From: a bacterium
GTDB lineage: Bacteria; JAHJDO01
Assembly (NCBI GenBank): GCA_030671985.1
Contig: DAOVHI010000048.1
Span: forward strand, 1 to 9,296
Length of the DNA: 9,296 nt
Direction: 5' to 3'
Both the position numbers and the translations under genes were made by a program. Below, in pieces: positions 1 to 7,020 of the stretch. How positions within the stretch are numbered: the stretch's first letter is position 1; the number at the start of each line of letters is the position of its first letter. The notes beneath the pieces were generated by a model, which had not been told where the DNA came from, did no database searches, and was given only the letters and a program-made list of their open reading frames with translations.

Positions 1-1
1 C

Positions 2-1624
2 AGGGAGGTTACCGCAAAAATAATAAAACAAGAAGGTGCAAGCATAAAGGTATCTCAAATGCCGTCAGACGGAACATGGCCTACCGGAACAACTCAATAT
101 GAAAAACGCAATGTTGCCGTTAATATACCTGTGTGGAATCCGGAAGCATGTATTCAGTGCGGAAGATGTTCATTGGTTTGTCCGCACGCTGCGATCCGAC
201 CAAAGATATATAAAAAAGAACTTCTCAAAGATGCTCCGGAGACATTTAAGCACATCGCGCCAAAGCCTTCAAAAGCTATGGAGGAGTATCAATATACTCT
301 TCAGATCGCTCCGGAGGATTGCACTGGGTGCGGTACTTGTATTGAGGAGTGTCCGATGAAAAATAAAGAAGCAATTAAAATGTCGCCACAACATCCGATA
401 AGAGAAAAAGAAGCGAAAAATTATGAGTTCTTTCTTAACCTGCCTGATACAGCGCCTGATCTTTATAATAGAAATACTATTAAAGGAAGTCAGTTTATAA
501 AACCTCTTTTTGAATATTCAGGAGCATGCGCGGGATGTGGAGAGACAGCGTATGTAAAACTACTTACTCAACTTTTTGGTGATCGAGCAATTATAGCAAA
601 TGCTACAGGATGTTCCTCAATCTACGGGGGAAATCTTCCTACGACACCATATTGCAAGCGTTCGGATGGACGAGGACCGGCATGGAACAACTCGCTCTTT
701 GAAGATGCTGCTGAACTGGCTTTTGGTATGAGGCTGACCGTTGACAAATTTACACAATATGCATACGAACTTGTAGACAAAATTTTGGAGAATAAGTCCT
801 GCTCCGAAGATTTAAAAAATCTCCTTTCGGAAATAAAAAATGCTGACCAGTCAACACAGGAAAATATAGAAAAGCAACGAAAACAAGTTGTGAAGTTAAA
901 CAACTTATTAAAATCCTGCGATTGCGAAGATTGCGAGGAACTTTTTACTGTTTCAGATTATATGGTTAAAAAATCCGTATGGGGACTTGGAGGAGATGGC
1001 TGGGCATATGATATAGGATACGGAGGACTTGATCATGTTTTGGCTTCAGGCAAAAATATTAATATCCTTGTACTGGATACCGAGGTATATTCAAACACCG
1101 GCGGGCAGTCTTCAAAAGCCACTCCTCTTGGCGCCGTTGCCAAGTTTGCAGCGGCAGGAAAACCGGTTCCCAAAAAAGACCTCGGACTTATGACCATGAG
1201 TTATGGATACATTTATGTTGCAAAAGTTGCAATAGGCGCTGATCCGAACCAGTTAGTTAAGGCGTTTGTAGAAGCGGAAGCCTATAATGGTCCTTCAATA
1301 ATTATTGCGTACTCTCACTGCATAGCTCATGGCATAGATATGACACGTGGCCTTACTGAGCAAAAAAATGCGGTAGTAAGCGGCTACTGGCCTCTTTACA
1401 GATACAACCCGCAGCTTGCCGAGGATGGGAAAAATCCTCTTATACTTGATAGCAAAGAACCGCAGATCCCGTTCTCCGATTATGCCTATAATGAGAACAG
1501 GTACGGAGTGCTGAAAAAAATAGATCCGAAACGCGCAGATAAGTTAATGAAGTTCGCTCAACAAAACGTTACACAAAGATTCCAATTCTACAAACAGCTT
1601 GCAGAGTTGGATTATACTAAATAA
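2..1624 (+). CDS. nifJ: Pyruvate:ferredoxin (flavodoxin) oxidoreductase, C-terminal part (partial at left edge)
   Basis: Oxidises pyruvate with CoA to acetyl-CoA and CO2 and passes two electrons to ferredoxin or flavodoxin in the cytoplasm. The frame is open to the left edge, so the ATG at 59 is internal. About 540 of the usual roughly 1,170 residues are present. Counting from that ATG, a two-cluster ferredoxin domain is clear: CIQCGRC...CP (Cys31, 34, 37, 41) and CTGCGTCIEECP (Cys88, 91, 94, 98). The proximal cluster ligands are CAGC (Cys157, Cys160), Cys185 in ATGCSS, and Cys421 in AYSHCIAHG. The thiamine diphosphate/Mg site is GGDGWAYDIGYGGLDH (311-326) with DTEVYSNTGGQ (340-350). This layout matches the single-chain homodimeric enzyme rather than the split por/vor subunits. 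A linker at 280-292 has three extra cysteines (287, 289, 292) of unknown meaning. panD follows after 19 bp, so the two are probably cotranscribed. Identification is secure. Confidence 0.97.
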   Translation, partial: REVTAKIIKQEGASIKVSQMPSDGTWPTGTTQYEKRNVAVNIPVWNPEACIQCGRCSLVCPHAAIRPKIYKKELLKDAPETFKHIAPKPSKAMEEYQYTLQIAPEDCTGCGTCIEECPMKNKEAIKMSPQHPIREKEAKNYEFFLNLPDTAPDLYNRNTIKGSQFIKPLFEYSGACAGCGETAYVKLLTQLFGDRAIIANATGCSSIYGGNLPTTPYCKRSDGRGPAWNNSLFEDAAELAFGMRLTVDKFTQYAYELVDKILENKSCSEDLKNLLSEIKNADQSTQENIEKQRKQVVKLNNLLKSCDCEDCEELFTVSDYMVKKSVWGLGGDGWAYDIGYGGLDHVLASGKNINILVLDTEVYSNTGGQSSKATPLGAVAKFAAAGKPVPKKDLGLMTMSYGYIYVAKVAIGADPNQLVKAFVEAEAYNGPSIIIAYSHCIAHGIDMTRGLTEQKNAVVSGYWPLYRYNPQLAEDGKNPLILDSKEPQIPFSDYAYNENRYGVLKKIDPKRADKLMKFAQQNVTQRFQFYKQLAELDYTK

Positions 1625-1643
1625 CTTTAAATAAGGAATTAAT

Positions 1644-2000
1644 ATGATATTAACAAATGTAATAAAAGCAAAAATTCACAAAGCCGTAATTACAAAAAAG
1701 ATTATTGATTATAATGGCAGCATTGGCATAGACAAAGCGCTTCTCAGAGCAAGCGGTATGATACCCGGGGAAAGAGTACAAGTTCTGAATTTCCAAAACG
1801 GAACCAGACTTGAGACATACATTATAGAAGAAAAAGAAAACTCCGGAATAATTGCGCTTTACGGTCCTGCAGCAAGACGCGGTGAGATTGGCAACGAATT
1901 ATGCATTATTTCTTATGCTCTGATCACTAGTGACGAAATCCCAAATTTCAAAAGCAAGGTTGTATTTGTGGATAAAGAGAACAAGATCGCTTCAAACTAG
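1644..2000 (+). CDS. panD: Aspartate 1-decarboxylase (pyruvoyl-dependent)
   Basis: Decarboxylates L-aspartate to beta-alanine for pantothenate and coenzyme A synthesis. The 118-residue length is usual for the proenzyme. The self-cleavage site is the Gly25-Ser26 bond in DYNGSIGID; Ser26 becomes the pyruvoyl group. Other residues line up with the E. coli enzyme shifted by one: Lys10, His12, Tyr23, Arg55, Thr58 and Tyr59 (NGTRLETY). The YGPAAR motif at 73-78 has Tyr where E. coli has Asn72. The ATG is preceded by AAGGAA at suitable spacing. It lies 19 bp after nifJ, probably in one transcript; since nifJ makes acetyl-CoA from CoA, the pairing is metabolically sensible, though it may be incidental. 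The gene ends 7 bp before the convergent PilZ gene, and I see no terminator hairpin between them. Confidence 0.95.
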   Translation: MILTNVIKAKIHKAVITKKIIDYNGSIGIDKALLRASGMIPGERVQVLNFQNGTRLETYIIEEKENSGIIALYGPAARRGEIGNELCIISYALITSDEIPNFKSKVVFVDKENKIASN

Positions 2001-2007
2001 TTATTAT

Positions 2008-2430
2008 TTATTTGCTTTCTTTCGTCTTTGTGTCTCGGATAACTCTATTCGCATATTCCATAATGTATTTTTTTTCTTCATTAGAAATATTTGTAAAATA
2101 AACTCCCGTGTCAAAATCATTATCTACTTCGTTTCCCCTTGAGTATACGACGCACGCAAGAGCATTGATCATAGAACTATAACCGGGTATTTTTACTTCC
2201 AGTTCCAGGATTGTATTCCTTGTTATACAGTTAACCGTACTTATACAAACTCCACCGCCGCTTATGTTTTTCGTATAAGCCTGATATTCCTTTATGCTGT
2301 CTATCGAAGAATACGCAAGATAATTAACAACTGCTTTTATATCCAGACGAGGATACTCTCTGCGTTCAATATCTGTTTTTTTTGCTTTCTTCTTTCCCGT
2401 CACAAGAGATTTGATTGCCCTGAAAACCAT
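2008..2430 (-). CDS. PilZ domain protein (putative cyclic-di-GMP receptor)
   Basis: A 140-residue stand-alone PilZ protein. A basic N-terminal stretch (residues 1-20, rich in Lys) precedes the domain. The two c-di-GMP-binding motifs are present: RxxxR at Arg24-Arg28 (RREYPR) and [D/N]xSxxG at Asn55-Gly60 (NISGGG). The domain continues to about residue 120 through GVYFTNIS. PilZ proteins of this kind change a partner's activity when c-di-GMP binds, usually in motility, polysaccharide export or adhesion; the partner cannot be told here. There is no membrane segment, so it is cytoplasmic. The start is supported by AAGGAAA about 7 bases upstream and a good promoter behind it. It is transcribed away from the XRE gene and towards panD. 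Confidence 0.9.
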   Translation of the reverse strand: MVFRAIKSLVTGKKKAKKTDIERREYPRLDIKAVVNYLAYSSIDSIKEYQAYTKNISGGGVCISTVNCITRNTILELEVKIPGYSSMINALACVVYSRGNEVDNDFDTGVYFTNISNEEKKYIMEYANRVIRDTKTKESK

Positions 2431-2472
2431 TTTTTAATTTCCTTTTATCTTCATAGGATTATCTTTTTGGAT

Positions 2473-2502
2473 ATTAAAACAGATTATAGTTGTATTTGTC
2501 AA
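2473..2502 (-). promoter_or_regulatory. Predicted sigma70-type promoter of the PilZ gene
   Basis: Read on the minus strand, a perfect TTGACA -35 box (2502 to 2497) is followed by 18 bases and then TTTAAT (2478 to 2473), five of six matches to the -10 consensus. The start of transcription would be near 2466, giving a leader of about 35 bases before the PilZ ATG. Confidence 0.6.
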
Positions 2503-2528
2503 GAGAAAATTAAAATTTTAGTCTGTTT
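2477..2528. promoter_or_regulatory. Inverted repeat touching both divergent promoters (candidate operator)
   Basis: AAACAGATTA (2477-2486) and TAGTCTGTTT (2519-2528) are inverted copies of one 10-mer with a single mismatch, about 42 bases apart centre to centre. The left arm overlaps the predicted -10 of the PilZ promoter and the right arm overlaps the weak -35 of the XRE promoter. A TAAAATTTTA palindrome lies between them (2511-2520). The placement suits a shared operator, for example for the adjacent XRE protein, but in AT-rich DNA chance is possible. Confidence 0.35.
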
Positions 2529-2554
2529 AAAATATTGAATTTTGCGGCTATAAT
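2526..2554 (+). promoter_or_regulatory. Predicted promoter of the XRE-comEC cluster
   Basis: A perfect TATAAT -10 box (2549-2554) has a weak TTTAAA -35 (2526-2531) 17 bases upstream. The start of transcription would fall near 2561, very close to the AAGGAGA ribosome binding site (2564-2570) and the ATG at 2574, so the leader is short. Confidence 0.55.
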
Positions 2555-2573
2555 GAAATAAGAAAGGAGATGT

Positions 2574-2966
2574 ATGGGAAACTTAAGAGAATTGTTTGGG
2601 AAGAGATTAAGAAGTATAAGATTGACTAAAGGTCTGACACAGGAAGGGCTGGCAGAAAAAGCCGGACTGCATTCTACTTATATTGGGATAATAGAAAGAG
2701 GTAAACAGAGCGCTTCTTTGGATACCATAGAGAAACTTGCAGATGCTCTTGGTGTTGAGGAAGATACTTTTTTTTCTTTCGCTTCACGACAATCATCAAT
2801 TGGAGAAAAAGAGGGACTAATTATTGGACTTGAGAATATCTTGCGAAAACAAAAAACAGAAAATATCAAGAAAATATCACAAATTTGCGATATTTTCCTT
2901 TCGGAAAAAGCGTTGAATCCCCTTCCCATGGTCGCCGACAAAAAAGCCAAATATGGGAAAAGATAA
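2574..2966 (+). CDS. XRE-family helix-turn-helix transcriptional regulator
   Basis: A 130-residue DNA-binding protein. Residues 8-65 form a Cro/CI-type HTH domain: LRSIRLTKGLTQEGLAEKAG, then HSTYIGIIERGK and the helix SLDTIEKLADALGV. The C-terminal 60 residues (about 75-130) are not a domain I recognise; they hold a predicted helix (82-112) and a basic tail ending KKAKYGKR, and lack a peptidase or cupin domain. The start has a strong AAGGAGA site five bases upstream. It is the first gene of the plus-strand cluster, 50 bp before comEC, so it may regulate itself, the cluster and perhaps the divergent PilZ gene through the inverted repeat in the shared promoter region. Its target is an inference. 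Confidence 0.88.
   Translation: MGNLRELFGKRLRSIRLTKGLTQEGLAEKAGLHSTYIGIIERGKQSASLDTIEKLADALGVEEDTFFSFASRQSSIGEKEGLIIGLENILRKQKTENIKKISQICDIFLSEKALNPLPMVADKKAKYGKR
2870..2897. repeat. Perfect inverted repeat inside the XRE gene
   Basis: GAAAATATC (2870-2878) and GATATTTTC (2889-2897) are perfect 9-bp arms around a 10-base loop that itself holds the palindrome CAAATTTG (2880-2887). The DNA is AT-rich, so it could be chance. It has no following U-run and is not a terminator. Confidence 0.4.
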
Positions 2967-3016
2967 GAATTTTTTTATTCTTGCTAAAGAGATTCTGATT
3001 TACTATAAAGTTCTTT

Positions 3017-5044
3017 GTGAAACGCCAGAATAATCCTTTCATATACATTACTCTTCTATTTATTGCAGGTATATTGCTGTTCTCTTATTTTCATCGTAGG
3101 GACGTTGCAATGCAACGTCCCTACGATGCCGACATTCAAATTAAAGGCGTAATAATAAAAGACCCTGTCTGTAGAAGATTCTATACGAATATCATTATAT
3201 CTCCAGAGCAAATTAATAACTTGCGAACCCCTAAAGGATTGATTCTTGTCAGGATAAGCTCTTGCAGTCTTAAGTTTAAATATGGTGACAAAGTTCAGGT
3301 ATTTGGAAAACTTTCTCAACCATATTGGTCGGGGAACATAGGAACATTCAACTACAGAAAGTATCTGGAACGACGTCACATATATGGAGTAATGAGAATA
3401 AAAGACGCAAAGAATATAAAAATTATTGCAAGGGATAGGGGGAATTTTATTATTGGCAAAGCGCTTGCCTTAAAGAACGCGATAAAAGCGATTAATAACC
3501 AAAGTTTACCGGATCCTCAGGCCGCGATGCTGAACGGAATTCTTCTGGGCATGCGAGAGGATATACCACAGCAAATTTTTGATATGTTTAAAAAAAGCGG
3601 GATAGCACATATTCTTGCAGTATCAGGCCTTCATGTCGGGCTGATTCTTCTTATGTTTTGGGGATTTCTAAAGTTATGCAGAATCCCAAGAAAAGTTGCC
3701 GCATTTATACTGATACTGTTAATTATATTGTATTGCATGGTTACAGGTATGCGGGATCCGATATTCCGTACAACCATAATGGCTTTAGCAGTATTGGCTG
3801 GCATCATAATTGACAGGGAATCCAATCTTTATATCAACATATCATTGGCATGCCTTATGCTTTTACTCATTAATCCATACAGCTTGTTTGATGCCGGTTT
3901 CCAGCTTTCTTTTATAGCTACATTCGGAATTATTTGCCTTGCTCCCATACTAATTGAAAGAATTAAATTAAAACCGCATTTTTTGCTTGTTGCCTTTGCA
4001 GTGTCTTTATCAGCCCAGATAAGCGTTATACCAATAGTCGCATATCATTTTAACTACCTGTCCTTATGGAGTATTTTTACTAATATTATAATGCTTCCAA
4101 TTGTCGCCGGCGTATTGGCACTTGGATTGCTCGCATCAATATTTGGAATATTGTGGATTAAACTTGCTTATATCTTCAGTGTGCCAAATTGGATTCTATT
4201 GACAATGCTATTAAGATTAATAGAATTTTTCTCATCAATGGACTTCATGTATATGAAGGTACCAAAGCCGTACATTGCAGATATTGTTGGATATTATATG
4301 TTAATTGCATTTGCCTTATATGCCATTTACAACGGTATAAAAAATAAGAAAATCCTATATACTTTAACACTTGTTTTATTAATTTTATTTTTATTTCCAA
4401 GGCTAAATAATCGTTCTATTGAAATTGTTTTTCCTCATTCTCCAGACGGAGATGTAGTATTTGTAAAATTCCCTTGTGGATGGAATCAAAATAAAACCAT
4501 GCTCATAACTGGTGACAGCAATAAATTTTATAATGTCGAAAAAGTAATTCAACCTCTTCTATGGACAAAACATGTCTCAAAAATTGATTATCTGTTCTTG
4601 AATAGAGTAAGTGATGATCATCTAGGCACAGTTGTTGATCTATCAAAGAACTTCAAAATTAAACAAGTTCTGGACACTGCGCAGGCCAAAAACTCGTTCA
4701 CATATAAGAATTTCCTCAATTTTATTGAACATGCCGGACTTACATACAGAAACATCAAGCACGAAGAACCCGTTTTTGAATCTTCGAGAATTAGTTTAAA
4801 TATCTGCAATAACAATCTTAAGCTTCGCATTGCGTCATGCAACGCAGAGCTTTTAGTTACTCCTGACTGCGCACATATGATCAGTATTAACGGTAGAAAA
4901 ATCCTAATTTATCAACAACACAAACCTTCTGACACAAAACATATTCATGATAAAGATATCTATTACACAGACACAGATGGAACAATTTCAATAAAAATAA
5001 AGAATAATAAAGTTAATATACTATGTTCAAAAAAATCCAGCTGA
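3017..5044 (+). CDS. comEC: ComEC/Rec2 family DNA-uptake channel protein
   Basis: A 675-residue inner-membrane protein of the family that moves single-stranded DNA into the cytoplasm during transformation. Order: one membrane segment (8-25), a soluble DUF4131-like region (about 38-145), then the multi-span Competence domain (about 170-460) with the hallmark AHILAVSGLHVG (197-208) and FDAGFQLSFIATFGI (291-305), and finally a metallo-beta-lactamase-like domain (about 467-675). That last domain is degenerate: the usual LTHxDxDHxGG site reads LNRVSDDHLGTV (528-539), keeping only Asp534 and His535, and the later LLTGD site reads LIYQQ (630-634). The start is GTG with a weak ribosome site; an in-frame TGA lies at 2996-2998, so little room exists upstream. 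Residues 26-38 are encoded by a perfect palindrome. The last 22 bp overlap the next gene. Family assignment is secure; actual competence of the host is not shown. Confidence 0.94.
   Translation: MKRQNNPFIYITLLFIAGILLFSYFHRRDVAMQRPYDADIQIKGVIIKDPVCRRFYTNIIISPEQINNLRTPKGLILVRISSCSLKFKYGDKVQVFGKLSQPYWSGNIGTFNYRKYLERRHIYGVMRIKDAKNIKIIARDRGNFIIGKALALKNAIKAINNQSLPDPQAAMLNGILLGMREDIPQQIFDMFKKSGIAHILAVSGLHVGLILLMFWGFLKLCRIPRKVAAFILILLIILYCMVTGMRDPIFRTTIMALAVLAGIIIDRESNLYINISLACLMLLLINPYSLFDAGFQLSFIATFGIICLAPILIERIKLKPHFLLVAFAVSLSAQISVIPIVAYHFNYLSLWSIFTNIIMLPIVAGVLALGLLASIFGILWIKLAYIFSVPNWILLTMLLRLIEFFSSMDFMYMKVPKPYIADIVGYYMLIAFALYAIYNGIKNKKILYTLTLVLLILFLFPRLNNRSIEIVFPHSPDGDVVFVKFPCGWNQNKTMLITGDSNKFYNVEKVIQPLLWTKHVSKIDYLFLNRVSDDHLGTVVDLSKNFKIKQVLDTAQAKNSFTYKNFLNFIEHAGLTYRNIKHEEPVFESSRISLNICNNNLKLRIASCNAELLVTPDCAHMISINGRKILIYQQHKPSDTKHIHDKDIYYTDTDGTISIKIKNNKVNILCSKKSS
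3092..3128. repeat. Perfect 37-bp palindrome inserted in frame in comEC
   Basis: The arms CATCGTAGGGACGTTGCA (3092-3109) and its exact reverse complement (3111-3128) flank a single central base at 3110. It is clearly richer in G and C than the surrounding gene. It encodes residues 26-38 (HRRDVAMQRPYDA), between the first membrane segment and the soluble domain, without breaking the frame. Arms of the GTAGGGACG type recall dispersed palindromic repeats in other bacterial genomes, but no second copy lies in this window. Confidence 0.85.
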
Positions 5045-6024
5045 TAATCTTGGCAGGTATCCTTTTAAGCTTTTTACCCTGTCATAAACATATTAAAGTT
5101 AATAGGAAGAAAAGCCCTTCGCTCAAAGATTATAATTCTATTTCCACATATTTTGGCCCAAAAGATAATCTGGATGAACAATTGATAAAATTGATAAATC
5201 TATCCGAGAAAAATATTTATGGCGCATTTTACAGTCTGAGACTTCCTAAAGTTGCTTCTGCCTTGATAGACGCAAAAAACAGAGGAGTAAAGATACATTT
5301 AGTAATGGACAATGGAAGAATAAATAACTTTAGGTCTCAATATGCGCGATTGAGAAAACATATCAGCGTAAAGACCACAAGTCAAACAAGAGGCCTTATG
5401 CATAATAAATTTTGCGTATTTGATAATAAGGTTATATGGACAGGGTCATACAACCCCACTTATAACGGCACATATTACAATAACAATAACGTAGTTATTA
5501 TAAATTCGGAAACATTAGCCAAAGATTTCATAAATGAATTCCATAGAATTTCCCGTTCTGAAGATTTTCATAATAGCGTCGGCGAACACAGCCCTGCGCT
5601 TACCAAGAAAACAGTGGCCTTCTTCTCAAAAAAAGATAATTGTAAAGAGAAAATAATTCAACTGTTAAACAACGCTGAGAAAAGCATTTGTTTTGCAAGT
5701 TTTATTTTCACGGACAAAGATATAGCCAAAGCTATTATATCTAAGCACAACAAAGGCATAAAAATAACAGGCGTGATGGAAAAAAGCATGAATAGTTTCT
5801 GGAACATGTTCAGCTTTTTCCGTCATGTAGGCATTGACGTAAAGTGGGATAAGAATTATTCCCACCAGATGCATCATAAAGTTTTCATAATAGATAAACA
5901 AATAATAATTACGGGTTCCTTTAATCCAACATTCAGCGCCCATAAATTAAATTGGGAGAATGTAATTGTTATACGAGATGCAAAATTAGCTAAACTATTT
6001 ATGGATGAGATAAAAAACCTTTGA
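5023..6024 (+). CDS. Exported phospholipase D-superfamily protein with two HKD motifs (nuclease-like)
   Basis: A 333-residue protein with two complete HxKxxxxD motifs: MHNKFCVFD (His127, Lys129, Asp134) with TGSYNPT downstream, and MHHKVFIID (His284, Lys286, Asp291) with TGSFNPT. The two halves (about 40-175 and 198-333) look like the duplicated PLD catalytic core. Such enzymes cleave phosphodiesters of lipids or nucleic acids; the compact size and TGS[YF]N motifs resemble Nuc-type nucleases and bacterial PLD-like nucleases more than secreted phospholipases. The N-terminus MFKKIQLIILAGILLSFLPC is a signal peptide or membrane anchor; Cys20 could be lipidated, but the lipobox (FLPC) is poor. 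It would act outside the inner membrane. The gene starts inside the end of comEC (22-bp overlap), which implies coupled translation and a shared role. Substrate is not determined. Confidence 0.88.
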   Translation: MFKKIQLIILAGILLSFLPCHKHIKVNRKKSPSLKDYNSISTYFGPKDNLDEQLIKLINLSEKNIYGAFYSLRLPKVASALIDAKNRGVKIHLVMDNGRINNFRSQYARLRKHISVKTTSQTRGLMHNKFCVFDNKVIWTGSYNPTYNGTYYNNNNVVIINSETLAKDFINEFHRISRSEDFHNSVGEHSPALTKKTVAFFSKKDNCKEKIIQLLNNAEKSICFASFIFTDKDIAKAIISKHNKGIKITGVMEKSMNSFWNMFSFFRHVGIDVKWDKNYSHQMHHKVFIIDKQIIITGSFNPTFSAHKLNWENVIVIRDAKLAKLFMDEIKNL

Positions 6025-6056
6025 CAGAGTCTGTGTTGTGCCGTAAAATATATGGC

Positions 6057-7004
6057 ATGAGAATGTACGTGGCTTTTTCCGTAATGTCGGTAGTCTGTTT
6101 ATCTATGCTTGGGTGTCAAAAAAGCGACACAATAACTGTGGACACAAGCAGGGAAATATCAGAATCGAGAATAGTCACAAAAAAAAGGCCGGCAGACAAA
6201 GAAGAAAAGACAAAGCTTGGGATAAAATTTACAAGAATCACAAAAGTTCATGAGTATGATTCCGCTCCCGCTTTTTCCCCGGATGGAACCAAAATAGCTT
6301 ATGCATCCTATCAGAATGATGCGCAAAATATATGGATCATAGATTCTGAAGGAAAAGAAGAACCAAAACGCATAACTCACACAGCGACACTTGACAATCG
6401 ACCGACCTGGAGCGCTGATGGCAAATCGATAATTTTTAGTTCGACAAAACTGAACGATAATGCAGGGTCTAAGCTATATATAGTTAATAGCAACGGAACT
6501 AATCTTAGACAATTGGATAAAGGAGTAGATGGATATAGCCCTTCATGTTCGCCGCTTGACGAACAAATTGTGTTTGTTTCTCAGAATAACTTACGAATAA
6601 TAAAAGGAGTAGATGATAAAGAACCTAATTATATTACGACAAAGGGTTATCAAGACTATCCGTGCTGGATGGATAATGCCAAAAAAGTGCTTTTCTTCTG
6701 TGATGATGACCTGCATTTAATAAACATTAATGAAAGGAGCACTACGCGCTTGACAGACACCGCATGGAATAGCTTTCCAAGTGTCTCATTCAAAACAAAC
6801 AAGATAGCTTTTGTATCTAATAGAGGCGGCAATTATGACCTCTGGGTTATGAGTGGTGACGGGACTAACCTTGTTCAGATCACGAATGATAAATATAATG
6901 AATTATATCCATGCTTTTCTTCCGATGGAAGCAAAATTGCCTTTCAGTCAGACAAAAGCGGAAACTTTGATATATGGGTAGTCGAGTTGCCCGAAAATAT
7001 ATAA
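6057..7004 (+). CDS. TolB-like PD40 beta-propeller lipoprotein
   Basis: A 315-residue protein made of about six WD40-like/PD40 blades: APAFSPDGTKIAYAS (70-84), RPTWSADGKSIIFSS (115-129), a degenerate SPSCSPLDEQIVFVS (161-175), YPCWMDNAKKVLFF (201-214), FPSVSFKTNKIAFVS (240-254) and YPCFSSDGSKIAFQS (284-298), with aspartate/tryptophan-type strands such as DLWVMSGDGTNL. It lacks the TolB N-terminal domain, so it is not TolB itself. From ATG 6057 the N-terminus MRMYVAFSVMSVVCLSMLGC is a short lipoprotein signal with lipidated Cys20. A TTG at 6021 overlapping the previous stop would also be in frame and would allow coupling, but adds 12 polar residues before the signal. Neither start has a good ribosome site. 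A periplasmic scaffold or binding role is inferred from the fold only. It follows the PLD gene directly. Confidence 0.85.
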   Translation: MRMYVAFSVMSVVCLSMLGCQKSDTITVDTSREISESRIVTKKRPADKEEKTKLGIKFTRITKVHEYDSAPAFSPDGTKIAYASYQNDAQNIWIIDSEGKEEPKRITHTATLDNRPTWSADGKSIIFSSTKLNDNAGSKLYIVNSNGTNLRQLDKGVDGYSPSCSPLDEQIVFVSQNNLRIIKGVDDKEPNYITTKGYQDYPCWMDNAKKVLFFCDDDLHLININERSTTRLTDTAWNSFPSVSFKTNKIAFVSNRGGNYDLWVMSGDGTNLVQITNDKYNELYPCFSSDGSKIAFQSDKSGNFDIWVVELPENI

Positions 7005-7006
7005 AA

Positions 7007-7017
7007 GAGGGGGTGAT
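7007..7017 (+). promoter_or_regulatory. Strong ribosome binding site of the small membrane protein
   Basis: GAGGGGGTGAT matches the 16S rRNA anti-Shine-Dalgarno (AAGGAGGTGAT) nearly throughout and sits directly before the ATG at 7021. It is the best ribosome site in the window, and it decides that the tiny reading frame behind it is real. Confidence 0.75.
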
Positions 7018-7020
7018 AAC

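Noticed and set aside
59-61. ATG as the start of the NifJ fragment
   Set aside because: The frame stays open and NifJ-like (through KVSQMPSDGTWPTG) to the left edge, so this Met is internal.
622-903. Antisense open frame within nifJ
   Set aside because: It lies wholly inside a strongly conserved gene, has a low-complexity Ser/Phe-rich product, and shows no domain or ribosome site.
895-940. Cysteine trio (C287, C289, C292) in the NifJ linker as an additional iron-sulfur site
   Set aside because: The spacing does not match a known cluster motif, and a fourth ligand is not evident.
2965-2982. AAGAAT-TTTTTT-ATTCTT hairpin after the XRE gene as a terminator
   Set aside because: A six-pair, nearly all A/T stem with the T-run in the loop, not after the stem, cannot serve as a convincing intrinsic terminator.
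6021-6056. TTG start overlapping the PLD stop for the PD40 lipoprotein
   Set aside because: It puts a long polar stretch before an otherwise ideal 20-residue lipoprotein signal. It remains possible as a coupled start, so the choice of 6057 is only a preference.
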